The notes under the pieces are model-generated. The model was not told the DNA's origin. It made no database searches and saw only the letters and a list, made by a program, of their open reading frames with translations. Below, in pieces: positions 24,961-38,800 of a DNA stretch of 64,000 bases. The translations under genes and the position numbers were made by a program. Source of the DNA: Anas platyrhynchos (Eukaryota; Chordata; Aves; Anseriformes; Anatidae); contig NC_092590.1 in assembly GCF_047663525.1 (NCBI RefSeq), forward strand, positions 56,566,001 through 56,630,000, given 5' to 3'. Each line of letters starts with the position of its first letter. Position 1 is the stretch's first letter.

Positions 24961-27900
24961 TGACTTTGTACGATGCCCACAGACCTGCTATTTTATTGAG
25001 CTCTCTGCAGTTCTGCGCTTGCCGTGTTGTGCCGCTGATTACATTCCTTCTTCCGTCCCGACAGTGGAAAGTTTCAGCAGCAGAACTCCCTCACACACGC
25101 TTTTCACTGACTGCTTCTTACATTTCCCCCTCCTACCCTCTTCTCAGGGCTTATTCACCTACAAAGCGCATCGTAGTCAATGATCTGGGCTCTTGGGTCA
25201 GATTTTATTTGGTTTTGGCTAAGCCACACTGTCTTTCCATAGCAGCAAAGCCACAAAACGGCAATAAAACACCTTTAAAACCAGGATTCAGGCACTGTCT
25301 CTACCACTCTGAAACCCCACTTCTCCCCATTAACTTCTCACTCAGGAGCTCGCAGCCCCAGTTTTCCTTACTGACAGCGCTCCACATGTAGCTGTCCCAA
25401 GCCAGTTCTGTTTGACTCCTAAAAACACGCTGGAAATCATTTGTGAAATACAACACACAAGCCGGAGACATAAAATCCAGCGACAGGGCTCGTCCTTATT
25501 GATCTTCTGTGGTTTTGATAAAGGCGGATCACTTCAAAGGGCTCAGGATGCGTTACTGGAGGGCACGGCTGCACATTTCTGCCACATGTGCTGACTGCGC
25601 TTCCGCTCCTCCGAGAGAACAATGGAGCCTCGGCAGCTGAATCAGCTCTCCCCAAACCACCCATCCCCACGGGCAAGAGGGATTCTCTCCCTGCAGGTCT
25701 CTTTAACCGTTTCTTATGGCAGAGATATCCTAGAACTCGCAGCCACGAGGCTCCTGGAGTAGGTAAGATTAAGAAAATGTATGCGTGCTCTCATGAATGA
25801 AGCTCCAAATACAGCTGGGATTATGCTACCCTATTGAAATAGATTAATGATGTTACAATAAAATAATCAAGGGCTGATTCTGCTGTTTCCTTCCTCCTGA
25901 GCATTACCAGTACCAACAGGGAATTCTGGTATTCCAGAAAAATAATACACACAGCTGGAAGGATGGGCTGGACAGCCGGACTCTTCACTCTAGCAATCTC
26001 ACCCTACGGTTCACACCCCATCTGCCTGCCGTGGGAGCACTGGAGGAGGAGAGCAACACAACTTAATTTGGAACACGGTAAGTTCAGATACCACTGCAAC
26101 CTGGGGCTGAGCTCATATATTTGAATGCATTCACAGGCACAGAGACCCAAATTCACAAGCGAACCTCAGAAGTTATCTGAGCAGGGTTTTCTACCCTGGG
26201 ATCCAGTAAATTCCCAGCCTGATGGTTCAAGCATAACAGATTTAGGAGTTAAATTCAGGCTAGCTTTAATTCATTTTTCTGAGTTTATTTCTAATATCCA
26301 AAAAATGTAATATACAGCCAAACAGAAAGAGTTTTTAAAAATACACATATTACATTCTCTCATTGCATATCCATAATGTCAGCCCCATACATGTGCTTTG
26401 ACTTCACTCACAGCCCACTTGGGATCGAACTCCCCTTGAGACTGCTTCCTGGAAGTCTGGTTCAGCTGTGGCTGAGCTGTCTTAAGGTGGCTTCAAGACT
26501 TTTAGAACAGACCGAAATATCTCTGTGTGTATGTTTGTAAAAGTCAAGGCACTGCACGTTATCTGCAAAAGGAAAATTTATCATGTACAAAGTTCTTATA
26601 CGACTTGTTGGAAGTTCACCATCTCAGTTTGTGTGAATGGGTTTATCCTGAGATCTTGCCAGTTTGCATTCTGTAACTTGAGCCTGCAAGTCAGAAACCT
26701 ACACTTTATTTGTTTGATGTTGCTGGGAACATTTCTGACTCTTGCAAACACAGCTGGCATACAGGTACTCTTTAAAAACACAACAACTGTAAAGCTTCTG
26801 CTGAAACAAAACAAAACAAAAAGGCAAAAAGTCTTCATTTTAATGGAAAATTGGAAGCATGTTTTCTACAGTTCACAACCTGTGGAGCACCCACTGAAAA
26901 TCTCCTACAAGCAAAGAGGAGGCCTGCACAAACAGTGCATGCACTCCGATGTCTGTTGTCCTCTGGATGCAACTATTTCATTACTGAATTAGTAACTTAG
27001 AGGTAAGTTACACTCTGAAGTTCTTTCAGTTTTGAGAAGAGAAATCTCGGTCCTTAGGACCAGATATCCATACATCATGCTCATAACGTGTCAGTTTTCA
27101 CTTCCATCCTGCTAAGGAGCAGACATCCCAGAACATCAGCTAATGCCAAACACTAAGCCCAATGAATCACGTGCCTTATTTTTTCCCCTCCAGTGTTAAT
27201 AGTGAAGAATAAAGTGCATTTTGTTAGCAGTTCTAGGAATGCCGGCATTTTGGTTCTCATGCAGCACCTTTTCTCACTGTTGGGTCCTGTGCTAGCTCAC
27301 CACACAGCAAAACAGCAACTCATTATAATACTTTTACAAGTTTTTATTGCCAAAAAAGGCACAAGGAGAACGCAAACAGAACTTCAAAATTTGGAAACAA
27401 GTAAGTTTCAATGGCACTGAAATCCTTACCTAAAGCCCACCAGGGTTTTTGGATGATTTCAAACAATCTTAATCTGTCAAAGATAAGGCAAGGAGGCATT
27501 CCCCTGCTGGTGGAATAGCCGGAGAGGTGAAACTGTCCCAGCTAGCACAGCATCTTACATTTGCTCTGGACAGCCACTAAGTGGCACTTAAACACCTCGG
27601 CTCGAGCTGTGATGAGTCTGCAAACTGTTGTGAAGGGAGAGGGGAAAAAAGCTACTCGCTCTGGGGACCTTAGAGCAGGGGCTGAGCGCCCACAGAGAAG
27701 TGAAAGTGGTGAACTGAGCTTTGCTGTTCAAGACTTCAGCATGTTATTGCTTCCTAGGCAAATGCCAGGCCCCTATTTGCATTTTTAATCAAAGGAATAA
27801 ACCCGATTTTCCTAGTAGGGGTGTTAAATCAGCTGTGTTATTCATCCTGAACACACTAATGCACAACAGCTATCGCTTTCTTTTGATCTGGTTTCGAAGG

Positions 27901-28514
27901 TGGTTTTGTCTCATCGAAAATCTTTCTCAGGGAATTAACCACAGAAATCAGAAGCCACGTACCTGCAAGCACACTCGCGTTACATGTGCCTGAAGCCAGG
28001 CTGGGCTTCGTTTCTTTGCTTGTTTATTTGTTAAGGCTGAAACAAGAGGCTTTAGGAAACTAAAAGCTCTCCATCAGTTACACAGAAGGATGAAACTTAG
28101 CCCAAGGCAGGAGGGATCAGCAGCCCTGCTGTTTTTACAACCCTGATACATCTCGGTAAGTGTCACAGGGAAAAGCAGGGGGAGGGTGGGAAAGAAAGCA
28201 GCAGCACGCATTGGGCTGTAGTTTCCTGCAAAGGACAAGGCAAGGATAAACTGGCATTATCCACTCAATCCTTGTATCAGATCGTCGATGCTCAACCTTT
28301 GGGGCAGGCACATATATCCATTTAAGCCTGTGTTTGTCCAGTCACACAAATCATCCTTTAGGAAAATATTTCCCACAGCCCTTCCCATAACTTGACGTCC
28401 TCAGAGAGGGTAAAATAACAGAAATATAGAGCAACTGTGTCTATAGCAGGCAAGGGAAAGCACTGATTTTATGATAGTGATTTGTTACCATTATTCACTT
28501 GGACATATACCAGG

Positions 28515-28590
28515 ATGGGAGACCGTGGTAGCGCAGTAAATAGAGCAGTTATATACGCCTCCTCTGCTCGGGGTCTCTGCTCCACCAGGC
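28515..28590 (+). mobile_element. Possible tRNA-derived SINE head
   Basis: GGTAGCGCAGTAAATAGAGC at 28527-28546 looks like a tRNA D-arm/A-box, followed after a tRNA-like spacing by a weak B-box relative (GGGGTCTCTGCTCC). A full cloverleaf does not form. An old SINE remnant is the best guess. Confidence 0.25.
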
Positions 28591-31500
28591 AGAGAGCCCC
28601 CATCTGATGACCCTGAGGGCACAGCAGAAATGCCGGGGCCATGCAGGCAAAACTCTAAATGACAAGCTGATTGCGTGGAAAAATAAGGAGCTATTTCAGG
28701 AGGGTGATTTACTCACTATCATTATTTATTAATTGGCATCTTTGGGTTTTAATGTGTATGGCTTGAATTTATCCATTACAGCCACTTTAGAATCTGAAAA
28801 AGGAATAAATTGCAGGAACACAAACGTACATGTTAAAGCATCTCCAAGTGAGCTAAAGCCCAAGCTTTTTGGAGAAACTTGCGAAGCAAAGAAAAAGAGA
28901 AAGTTTTTGGTTTTACTCATGCTGAGAGAAGATCACTGACATAGGACCCAGTCCTAAAATCTGATTTATGCAAGAGTCTGTCTGGATAGATTGCATTAAC
29001 CCACACAACAGCTATGGCTTTTGTTTTTTCATATATTTGAGAGCTATCTCCCCCCATTTAAAAATGTTATCTTTCACTAACTGAATTACACTGTCTTCAA
29101 TATGTTATTGTATGGTGTGCCATGAAAACTAACACTGCATTAAATAAGGCTGACTCTTTACACAAACTGTTCTTTGCCAAAGCAGTTCTATTTTCCCCTA
29201 TAAAACATATTTTCTGGCTTCGAATTGCATAGAACTATCACTGCACCACATAGCACAAAATTGATTTTAAAACATCGCAACTGCACATACTTTAAATTCC
29301 TTACGATCATTAATTACATGAAAAATATAAACTGTCTATTGAATCCAGATTAGATTTTCTGACTTGCATTTGGCATTCAACAAGGCTGCGTTCTTCCAAG
29401 CGTCCTCTATTCTTAAATTAACTTTAACAAGCCACAGCAATGGGTAACTACAGGAAACACTGCAGAGCTCCCTTATGATTAGTGTTATCTTATCTCTGTG
29501 CTATCTTACATTCACGCTAACATTCAAAGCTGATGTGAATCAAACAGTATTTTCTTAATTCTTAATTCTGTACATGAGTCTAGAAGCCCAGGCTGTATTC
29601 TCTTTCTTTTGCACAGGCACAACCCATCCTTCGTTGCAAGGAGATGTGAGACACACTCACTTTGTGTGCATTGCATCCAACACCTTTGCAGAAGGCAGAC
29701 TTCCTACCTTACAGTAATGTGAGCTGAGTAACTTTGTCATTATCTATTTAGTTGTTGTTAGCACTTGTGGAGCTGGAGAACCTACTGTGTAGTGCTAAAG
29801 TAAATGCATGGATACACGTAGCCTCTCAACTGAAGACCTACATTGTTCTTCGAGAACTGTGTGGATTTAGAAACCATCAAGTTTTCAAATTCATCTTTTA
29901 CACTAAGTTATCTGCAAGCTTTTCAAACAGATTTGAATACTGTAGCATCACCAAGACTCTCACAATGTTTTTGAAGTTGGTCACAGAGGGTTCACTTAGT
30001 TCTTGGTAACAGTATATAAGTACCAGTAAGTTAGTGCCAGAGCAAGGCTAAAGCCACAAAAATGAAGAAGCTGCCACGTGGCAGCCTTTCACAACACGTT
30101 CTACCCCTCAGAGACAGCCTCACTTGTAATTCTAAGACAATTAGGTATAAATCACAGAAGTGTACTAAGAGCTCTCATTCCCATCACAGTACCAGCAGCA
30201 GAGACAAGGCTGTACGAAGCTATTTACCAGCACACAGATTGTCCCCATGCTGTTTGGGACTGCTCAGCAAGGCACCTCCGCCTGTGGGCTCACTGGGCTG
30301 GGACACAGCAATTTCCTCCCAACAGGGCACACTTCAAGGCCCATGACTCTTCCAGAGCCCAGGGAGCTGTGTTACCTGTACAGAGGCTGAGTAAGGCTCC
30401 ATGCTTCCCAGTGTATCTCCACCCATAGAGCCATTTGTTGAGGATCACCATAAAAAGTCCCATCAGGGCTCCTGCTGCACAGCACCTCTGGGGCTGCACG
30501 CTATTTCCACCAGCTGCTTGGAAAAATGCCAGGAAAAGTCTGCCCCAAATTACTTTATGTTCTCACTTCAGTTTCTGTATCTGTGAAATGTGACAAAACA
30601 TATAAGGTGACCTAACAAGGTATGCTGAACTGTTCTGGAGCAGAAAGCAAGTCAATTTTTCTTCATTATTGTTTTCTCAGCTATCTTAGTCCCTAAAGCA
30701 GCTCAGCACAGGGCTGCAGAACCATCAATGCCAGCACAGGGGAAAACACTGAGAATGTATGTCAAGGGATGGCTCAGAAGAGGAAACAACAACTTAACTG
30801 CCTCTTTTGAGGGAGGACAGCTATTAGACCTCCTCACAGTATCACCAGATTATATTTGAACTAAAACCCCCTGGAAGTATAGGACTGAATCAGGGACCTG
30901 AGGTGCCACCTGCTTCGGAAAGCATGGCCTTGCTTCCCCCAGCTCTCACAAAGGTGCTCATGAAGCCGTACTGTGATCAGGTCAGGACGGCAATTTGTTC
31001 ACAAATGCTTCTCTTCTTCTTTTGGAATATTTAAATTGCTCTCAGCTGGCTCCGTGAGTGATAGCATAGCATGACATGTGAGTAGAGAGAAAAGTGGGAT
31101 TGCACACATCAGCAACCAAGGGAGTGCAGGCACCAGCAGCTGTACCAGCCTAGGCTAAGGGAAAGCTTCTCTTGGGAGATATGCAAAGAAACAGGTCAGT
31201 CAACGTGTGCTTAGTAGAAGATGAAAGGAAACAAGACAATTTTTATGGCAGGACTTTAAAATGTGACCCCATATCTACAGGCCTAAAGGACCTTTTGACA
31301 ACAGTAGAATCATGGGATCAAAGGAACCCATGAATTAGGGAAACTGCTTCCAAACACCATTCTCACTAAGGTAAGAACTTATTACGGTGGAGGTTAAGTG
31401 TGCAGTATACACTGCACACCACTTGACAATGTACCTGCAGAGGATGCATCTTCAGGACACACAGGTTTATGATCTTCGCAAACGTGGGATGAAGCAAGTG

Positions 31501-32639
31501 ATTCAAGGCAAAGGAAAAATCTGGCCCACTGCCTAAATACTATAATTCATAGAGTTATTCTGGATTAACTGTTTTCAAACAGATGACTGCAAAAGCAGAC
31601 ACTTAATTTCATGACTCAGGAGACCTCTGAATCATATGCACTGACCGTAGATTCCTGCACTTGGCAGGCCTTACAAATACTGGAAATGTGACCAGGTCAA
31701 GGTGGACCTGGCCTGATAAAATTCACTGTTCTCCCTTTCTATCATCACCTTTGCTCCCCTACCATCTTAATTACTGCGCCCAGAATTCATAGAAAAATAA
31801 ATCTTAAAAACAGTGTAAAAGAGCTTTATCAAAGCCTATGGAACATGCACTTAACCTCCTCCTGTAATTATTTGCTTCCGTACTACAAAACCATATGTAA
31901 TTGCATTTCAGTGCACAATGCTGCACATGTAGATGACTACTTACACACAAATCATTCTTGAATTAAATCAGTGGTGTTTTTCAGGCACTGTACCTATAAC
32001 ATTATGGCCCAAGTATGCTTTATCTGTTACAGTGTGGGGAATGTTGAGGTGAGATTGTTGGGAAATTAGCTCAAATTTCCATGCTGGAAGGAATGGAGAA
32101 TGACAAAAAGATTTTCTGCACCAGAGAGGGAAGGAAGCAGGTAAGGACGTAAGGAAGGAATTTTGCAAGGAAGCCCCCCAAAGCCTATAGACAACCTCCA
32201 AAATTGTGTAAAAATGTAACAGAAACCAGAGGCAGCTGGGAACATGCTGGTGTTGCAGTTGCTCAATAGCACCTTATGAACAGAAATAGAAAAGGATCTG
32301 AGCTCATTCCCTGTGTTTAGTTTCCTGGGCCAAGAGGAAGAAATGAGCTCCATTTCCCTCCTCCTGCACAAATGCTCTGCTCTCCAGCCTGCCTGGTGGC
32401 TCTGCTCAGCATCCTCACAGCGGCTGTGGCAGCAGGAGCCTGCCAAGCAGTGCTAGGACAGGTGCTGAACTGCTTCATCCTTCCAAGGCAGAATTTGTTT
32501 TGGGCATGCACACTAATTCCAGGGACTCTTATTGATGAAAAATATAAGTGTAGAAAAATGTAAGTGTAAATATAAGGTGCCTTACAGATATGGGTTTAGA
32601 TAGAGGCTATGAATCCTGCACTGTGAGACACGGGTACCC

Positions 32640-32700
32640 GAACTCTTCTGTGGTCTCGATCTGTAAAATGGAGACCACAATTCTTCCCTACGTGAAGTTT
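32640..32700 (+). mobile_element. Possible MIR-like fragment
   Basis: GATCTGTAAAATGGAGACCA followed by CAATTCTTCCCTACG resembles the MIR segment around CATCTGTAAAATGGGGATAA. Too short to be sure. Confidence 0.3.
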
Positions 32701-34118
32701 CAGAAGGAAACTCTACTGTTACTCTTGAGGATGCTTGGGCGTTATGGCCTACAGCTCCTATTGCCTGTACCGGACTTCACAAACTACCAGCATCAGACCT
32801 GGTAAGACAAGAGGAATGGTTGTTAGTCCAAGAGAAGTGGTCCCAAGCCTGCTGATTACTTTCTAGCATCAGTTCCACTGTTGTTTCTGCTACAATATCC
32901 AACAGAAAAGGTGAAGGAACAATAAATAATGTCAGCATGTGTGAACTTCGGCTCTAAAATGAAGCATACATGACAGATCAGGTGAGACAGAGAACATTTC
33001 AATATTAAGTTGAAAAATCCTCAAATAATGTCCTCTGATACAGAATACTGTATTGTTGAAGTCATGTTAAAAATTCTTTATAGTCATTCTGGAGCAGATT
33101 TTTTGGTAGGATTTAGCAGGTTGAGGAAATCACAAGAAAATACAATTTTATACGTTGCTGCCACTGTGAGAGAAGACATTTATCTAACAACCCACATGAT
33201 GCATTTCATCTTCCCTGCTAAGACATTATCTCTGACTTCAAGTCAGGAAGTGGCATTGCACAGATCATTTCCTCCATGTGGCAATCAGAAGCAGGGCTGA
33301 GGGAAATCATACAGTATTTCTTATTAAACAGGAGTGAACAAAGGAGAACTTAGCTGAGCCAGGAATGCCACAGAGTCACTCTAGATTCCGATATGGCACC
33401 AGAAAGGCTTGGGACATTACGGCTGGGATGGGGTCAGTGACTGTCAAAGCCCCTGAAAGCAGAGGAAGCTCCCATACCTAAATCCCTGGAACAGCCCCCA
33501 GGCATGGAGCTGGTGCAGCGACAGTTACGACAGTTACGCTGCTGGCTCAGGATGAGCAAAAAGCCCGTTTACTTGCTGAGGACGGCCAAAGCAGAGCTGG
33601 CTATTGCATTACACAGGATACTCTGTTAAGGTTTACAGAGCTAAACTTTCACCCACTTCATATAGCAGACTATATATGTGCACAGGCATGCATTAGATTC
33701 TTTGTTTGCTCTGTGTTTTCCTTCTGTTTTTAACATGCATTTCTCCAGTTGGTATTTGGGAGATGAGAAACTTCCTAAACTGAGAAGTAATGCTAGCACT
33801 TGGTTTCTGATGGAGCCTTCTTAATTGCAAGCAAAAAAGTGCATGTGAATAGGAGGAAAAAAACAGCCAAATGAAGCTCTCAGCTGCACTAAGGCCAGTT
33901 ACTGTGTTTTGTTCCAGCAGAGTTTTATGCCCCTTGCAAAATTTTAATCTCCCCAGACTCATCAAGCAATAATACACAAAATACCTCCATATTTACAGTT
34001 ACCTTTCTGAATTCATTAAGAAAAGGAAATGGCCCTATTAAAAATGAGCTACTTATGAGGTCATACCTTTAAGTGTAATGTAAAAACAAGTTGCATAAGA
34101 ACCCTCTGTCACGAAGCT

Positions 34119-34200
34119 AAGCCTCGCAACAACTGCTTTGGAGTTCACAGGGCCTTTGCCGTTCCTTTTATAGATGAATAATGTGAAGTTCACTCCCAAC
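34119..34200 (-). mobile_element. MIR-like SINE fragment
   Basis: CCTCGCAACAACTGCTTTGG followed by CCTTTTATAGATGAATAATG and TGAAG resembles the reverse complement of the MIR 3' half. Short and worn. Confidence 0.45.
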
Positions 34201-34979
34201 TTCAGCTCTGTGCAGCCTCACAGAGACCTAAGCGTTGATTATCTGAAACCAGCTGCTCCAGGCCATAAGCAGCTCCCAAACAGCATGCAACAAAGCATAT
34301 TGCATTGCAGGTAATGCAGCCTGATCTCCTTAAGCACATAAGCTATTGTAACTCATAAAAGCAGGTGAAGGTTGTTTAAGAAGCAGGAGCTCTTAAAGCA
34401 ACTACAGGGCCAAAAAACGCAGGCACTGCCACTCTGCTGGCAACATTCCCGCAGCTGACAGAAGCCCAGTTCCTGGGCCAAAACCTCTCCCTGCTTTGTG
34501 ACACTGCAGAATGAGGGTTTAGAAGCAGCAAGCAGACTTGTGAATGTGTTCTGCAGCTGTGAGGCCACTTCAGTCAGGAACAGTACTAACTCCATGTCAT
34601 GGAAAAGAACAGTCCCATCCAGCGTTCTCCAGCTGTGCCATTAACAGTTCTGGTAAACACAAGCATACGTTAGAGATCTGTTGAGACAACTTGCATGGAG
34701 ATTCTAGAAAAGAGAGAGAACTTACCTTAATCTTTTCAAAACCTGCACTAATCTTTCTATATATCTTCATATGCCAGCTCTTGATAATTATTGATAATCT
34801 CAGAGAAATATTTCTTCTGAGAAGATACCAGCCACAAGTTTCTAGGCTCTCCCTCAAGCCCTCTAAACCTCCTGCTTGTATCACAAAAGGAAATAAACAG
34901 GGAAAGTCAAGCTTTCTGAGCATCTGCTTCACTACAAGAGGTGGCAGTGCTGTCTGCTGACTTGTACCCTGCATCCAGG

Positions 34980-35850
34980 AACTTACTGAACCCTGCAGCC
35001 ACGAAGAACAAGCGGACACTGCCCTCCACAGCCAGCTAGAAGCAGGCTCACATTCCCAGGCCCTGTCCTCATGGACCATCCTGACAGCAGTTGGAGGAAC
35101 AATACTGCAGGGCATAAACAGTCCAGGAGCTTCCTAAAGAGCATCAGTGACAGCTTCCTGACCCAAATGACAGAAATCCCAACGAGGACAGGTGCTCTGC
35201 AGGACCTTGTACTCACACCCAAGGAAGGGCTTGTTGGGGATGTGAAGGTCGAAGGTAGCCTTGGCTCAGGATCCTAAGAGGAAGCAGGGCAAAAAGCCAG
35301 ATCACAGCCCCGAACTTCAGGTGAGCAGATTTTGGCCTTCCTCTTCAGGGATCTGCTTGAAAAAGTCCCATGGGATAAAGGCTCTGGAGGGAAGAGGGAT
35401 CCAAGAAGGCAGATTGATACTCAAAGATCACCTCCTTCCAGCTCCAGAGCAGGCTGTCCCAGTGGGCAGGTAAAAATGCCAGCAGCCTGCATGGATGAAC
35501 AAGGAGCTGCTGGCAAAGCTCTAACAGACAAAGCATGCAGAAGGTGGAAGCAGGGGCAGTAACCTCAGAGGAATACAGAGACACTGCTCAAGGATGCAAA
35601 GGCATTGCTTGGAAAGCCAGAACTCACCTACAGTTGTATCTGGAGAGGGATGTCAAAGGCAACAAGAGGGGCTTCTCTAAGTCCATAGGTGACAAAAAGG
35701 CAAAGGGAAATGTAGGCCTACTGCTGAGTGGGGCAGGGGTGCTGGTGACACAGGACATGCAAAAGGCTGAGGGACACAATGCCTTCTTCACATCAGGCTT
35801 CCATGAAATCATTGAGATGAGAACTGTCATTCTTTATTGACAATAAATGT
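34980..35850 (+). mobile_element. CR1 ORF2 internal fragment (end of endonuclease to RT approach), degenerate
   Basis: Conceptual pieces in shifting frames follow the CR1 ORF2 order. First comes WRNNTAGHKQSRSFLKSI and TGALQDLVLTPKEGLVGDVK, then VPWDK and LLPAPEQAVP, then RRWKQGQ, EEYRDTAQGC, LYLERDVKGNKRGF, SIGDKKAKGNVGLLL, and VTQDMQKAEGHNAFFTSGF. This is the end of the endonuclease and the linker before the reverse-transcriptase core. Frame changes and stops show it is dead. Both the RT core and the 3' end are absent. Confidence 0.85.
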
Positions 35851-38800
35851 AAAAATATAATAGAGGACAATACAAGTTGAACTTTCCTTAAAATCTCAAC
35901 TGGCCCAGGGCATTCTCGGATATGTTACAGTGACCAATATTTCACTTGCCAGCTAAAACATGAATCAGTTAAGATTAAAAATACCTAAGAAAAACAAATC
36001 ATTTGATACATCAAACTAAAACCAGCATAATGGGATGTAGAAATGCTTTTCTGAACTGAAAGTAGAGAACAGAAATTGCTCTTCCCCTAATGCTTCGGCT
36101 ACTCTGTATTTGCTGGAGACAGCTCAGGAGAAGCTAAGAGCACGCTGACACAGGGTATCAATCTCTCTCATGCCTCAGAGTGAACAAAGTGCTAAGCAAG
36201 GTGTTGTATGGAAGGACAATGTGTTCGTGGACAATGAGTTTACGAAGGAAGCAGCACACCTCAGGAAACACACAGCCACAGTTCCTAACACTGTACCTTT
36301 CAAACCACCACGTCCCAAGTATAGGACAAAAATGCCAGTAATGTTTAATGTCAACAGCTTTCAGCAACCACAATGCCAACGGCATCCCATTTCTGTAGAA
36401 CCTAAATAAATTTCAGAGCAGAGGTCACGGGGAAGACAGGCAGGCTGGTAGCATGCAAGTTCTCATTGGAGTCATCACGCACACACTGTGCCCAGGCGCC
36501 CTGGACAAGCTGTTCAACAACGCCGTGTTCTTACAATGAAGGAACTGTTCTGCAAGCACAGATTTACTGGAGAGATCATTTTTTCCCCAGCTTCCACCAT
36601 CATTACTCAACATGGCATGCATAATCCCCATCTCTGACCTATTAGCAGCCCCTCCAAGCTCCCCACAGGCAATATAATTGAGTCCTGCTCCATTCCTGAG
36701 CACCTGCAAGGAATATGCATTAACACTTCAGCCGCAGCACCAGGCAGAAACCACTTAATCATGAGGCCCCATCAGAATCTTCACATGATGAGGGTGAAAG
36801 CATAAGAAAACTTCACTAACTTTAGTGGAAATTTACTGAGGTTGTACATGGAGGAAGGAAGGATTCAGATCCTACAGACAACAGATCCTCTTAGAAAGGG
36901 GAACAATGATCCGTAGCAGAAGCTCTGTAGGCAACGCAAACTCCTCCTTTTAGCACTACGTGGAGTGGAATGATCCCTATATGCACAAGCATACTTTTAA
37001 GAAACCTGCCAAGGAGCAGTTTGTCAGGAACACTTCTTCCACCCTTCCCTATTCACTGCTCTATCAGCCCGGAAAGCGGGCTGTATACTGCCGTAATGAT
37101 GCAATGGAAATAATTATACAAGATCCTACAGAGTGAAGGCAAACACCACAATCGGGCACTGCCTGTTCTTTCACTTCTAAAGAGAAGCAGCAGAAAGAAT
37201 CCCTGGCTAAGAACCCTGCCTTTATTTAGCATTAATCACTTGCCTACTGATGTCTTCTCTAAAGAGGACGTGTTGGGAATGGATCAACAAGGAACCTGAC
37301 AGCCCCGCGTTCATATCCAGGAAACACATTGCATGTTTCCAGTGCTCCATCAATTCTAGGACTTTAGCTAATTACTCTCCAGCAAAAAATCACCTCCCAC
37401 TAACAAAATGCTTTCCCATTATATAGTAGGATAGTTTCTCACTACTCAAGTGAGTGTTCTGTTTCTGTACGTATATAAAATAATACGACAGCTAATGTTC
37501 TGCTATCTATCTGCAATGCTCATGCTAAAGGCCCGGCTGTTCCTGGTTTCTGCACATTCTATTCCCTTCAGTGCTAGTTCTCAGTCTGAATGAAGTCCAA
37601 GTTTCTTGTCTCCTCTTTAAAGGCTTTCACTGTTTAGTCTCCTACTCACCTGCTTTCGTCTTCATCTGCCCAGTCTACTTCTCCTACAGAGCCTTCTGCC
37701 CTCTTCCATTCTGCTTACCCTAATGTGTGGATACAGTCAGAACCTGTTTGTGAAGCCACACGTACCCTCTATTTCAAATCTGCAGTCAGACATGCCCTAA
37801 TCTGAGAACTCCCTGTAAAATAAAGCCCTGCTATGAGTTTGTCTGCGAAGATACAAAGAACTGTGGCTCCTGTAGTTTACAGTATTATACTTAGCAACCC
37901 ACTTTGGTTGTCAATGTTGTTTTTCCAATAGAAATAGATGAAGTGCAATTACCACGAAAGCTTAGATGTTCGGGACCACTGGATGAGGACTTGTTACTAA
38001 CATGTAAATTCTGTGACCAAACCTATCTGGACAACTGTGTCTTTTATTTTTTCCCCTGTTTGCTTCAGCTCTGTAAAAAAGTTCAACATTTTTTGTCCGT
38101 TCTGGGCTCAGAGGAGAATATGACCCTGACAATGCAGACTAAGTCTATGAGACTGCTTTTAAACCTTCAGAGGAGATGTTGCAGGAACTCACAGGCATGA
38201 GTGCCAGCATAGGAGTCTGCTTAGTCACACAGGCTGCAAAGGTCCTGCTTCTAAAATTTCTTTCTTCTAAAGCCGAACAGAAACTGCAGCAACATAGTGC
38301 TAAATTCTTCATCCCAACTCCCTCACCTTTAACAAACAGCTCCCTCAATTTGTAACAAAGATGCCCACTTTGGAAGGGCTGGAGTTCACTGTGTATCTGC
38401 TTAAACAGGTAACATCAGTTCAGTCCTCTTCAGAAATGCGCAGACACCAATTAGCTAAAAGGCATTGTGTGACAATACTCCAGCAGAATAACAACACTGA
38501 TTAATCAAACTTTGAAGTAAGTTCCTTATGTAATCAGTAATTACACTGAATGGCAGTAAAACATGCAGGGTTTTGCTTTTGGAGAAGAGATCACTTGGCA
38601 TTTCCATTACCCTCTCAGCAAAACACAGCTCCACAAATGCTGCTTGGGCCCCCCTACCTCCTAGTTAGGAAACTTGCTGGCAAAAAAAAAAGGTCAAGAG
38701 AAACACTCCTTGGCAAGTTCAGAGGTGAGAACTGGATTTCCTTCTGAGGTGTGGGGAGGTTTTTGAAAGGACAGATAGCTGGGTGAACTTGGGGCTAGGT

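Noticed and set aside
24771..25391. 206-codon plus-strand ORF, the longest in the window
   Set aside because: No domain, signal or splice context recognised and the composition looks like random translation; overlaps a stop-poor GC patch. Conservation data could reopen this.
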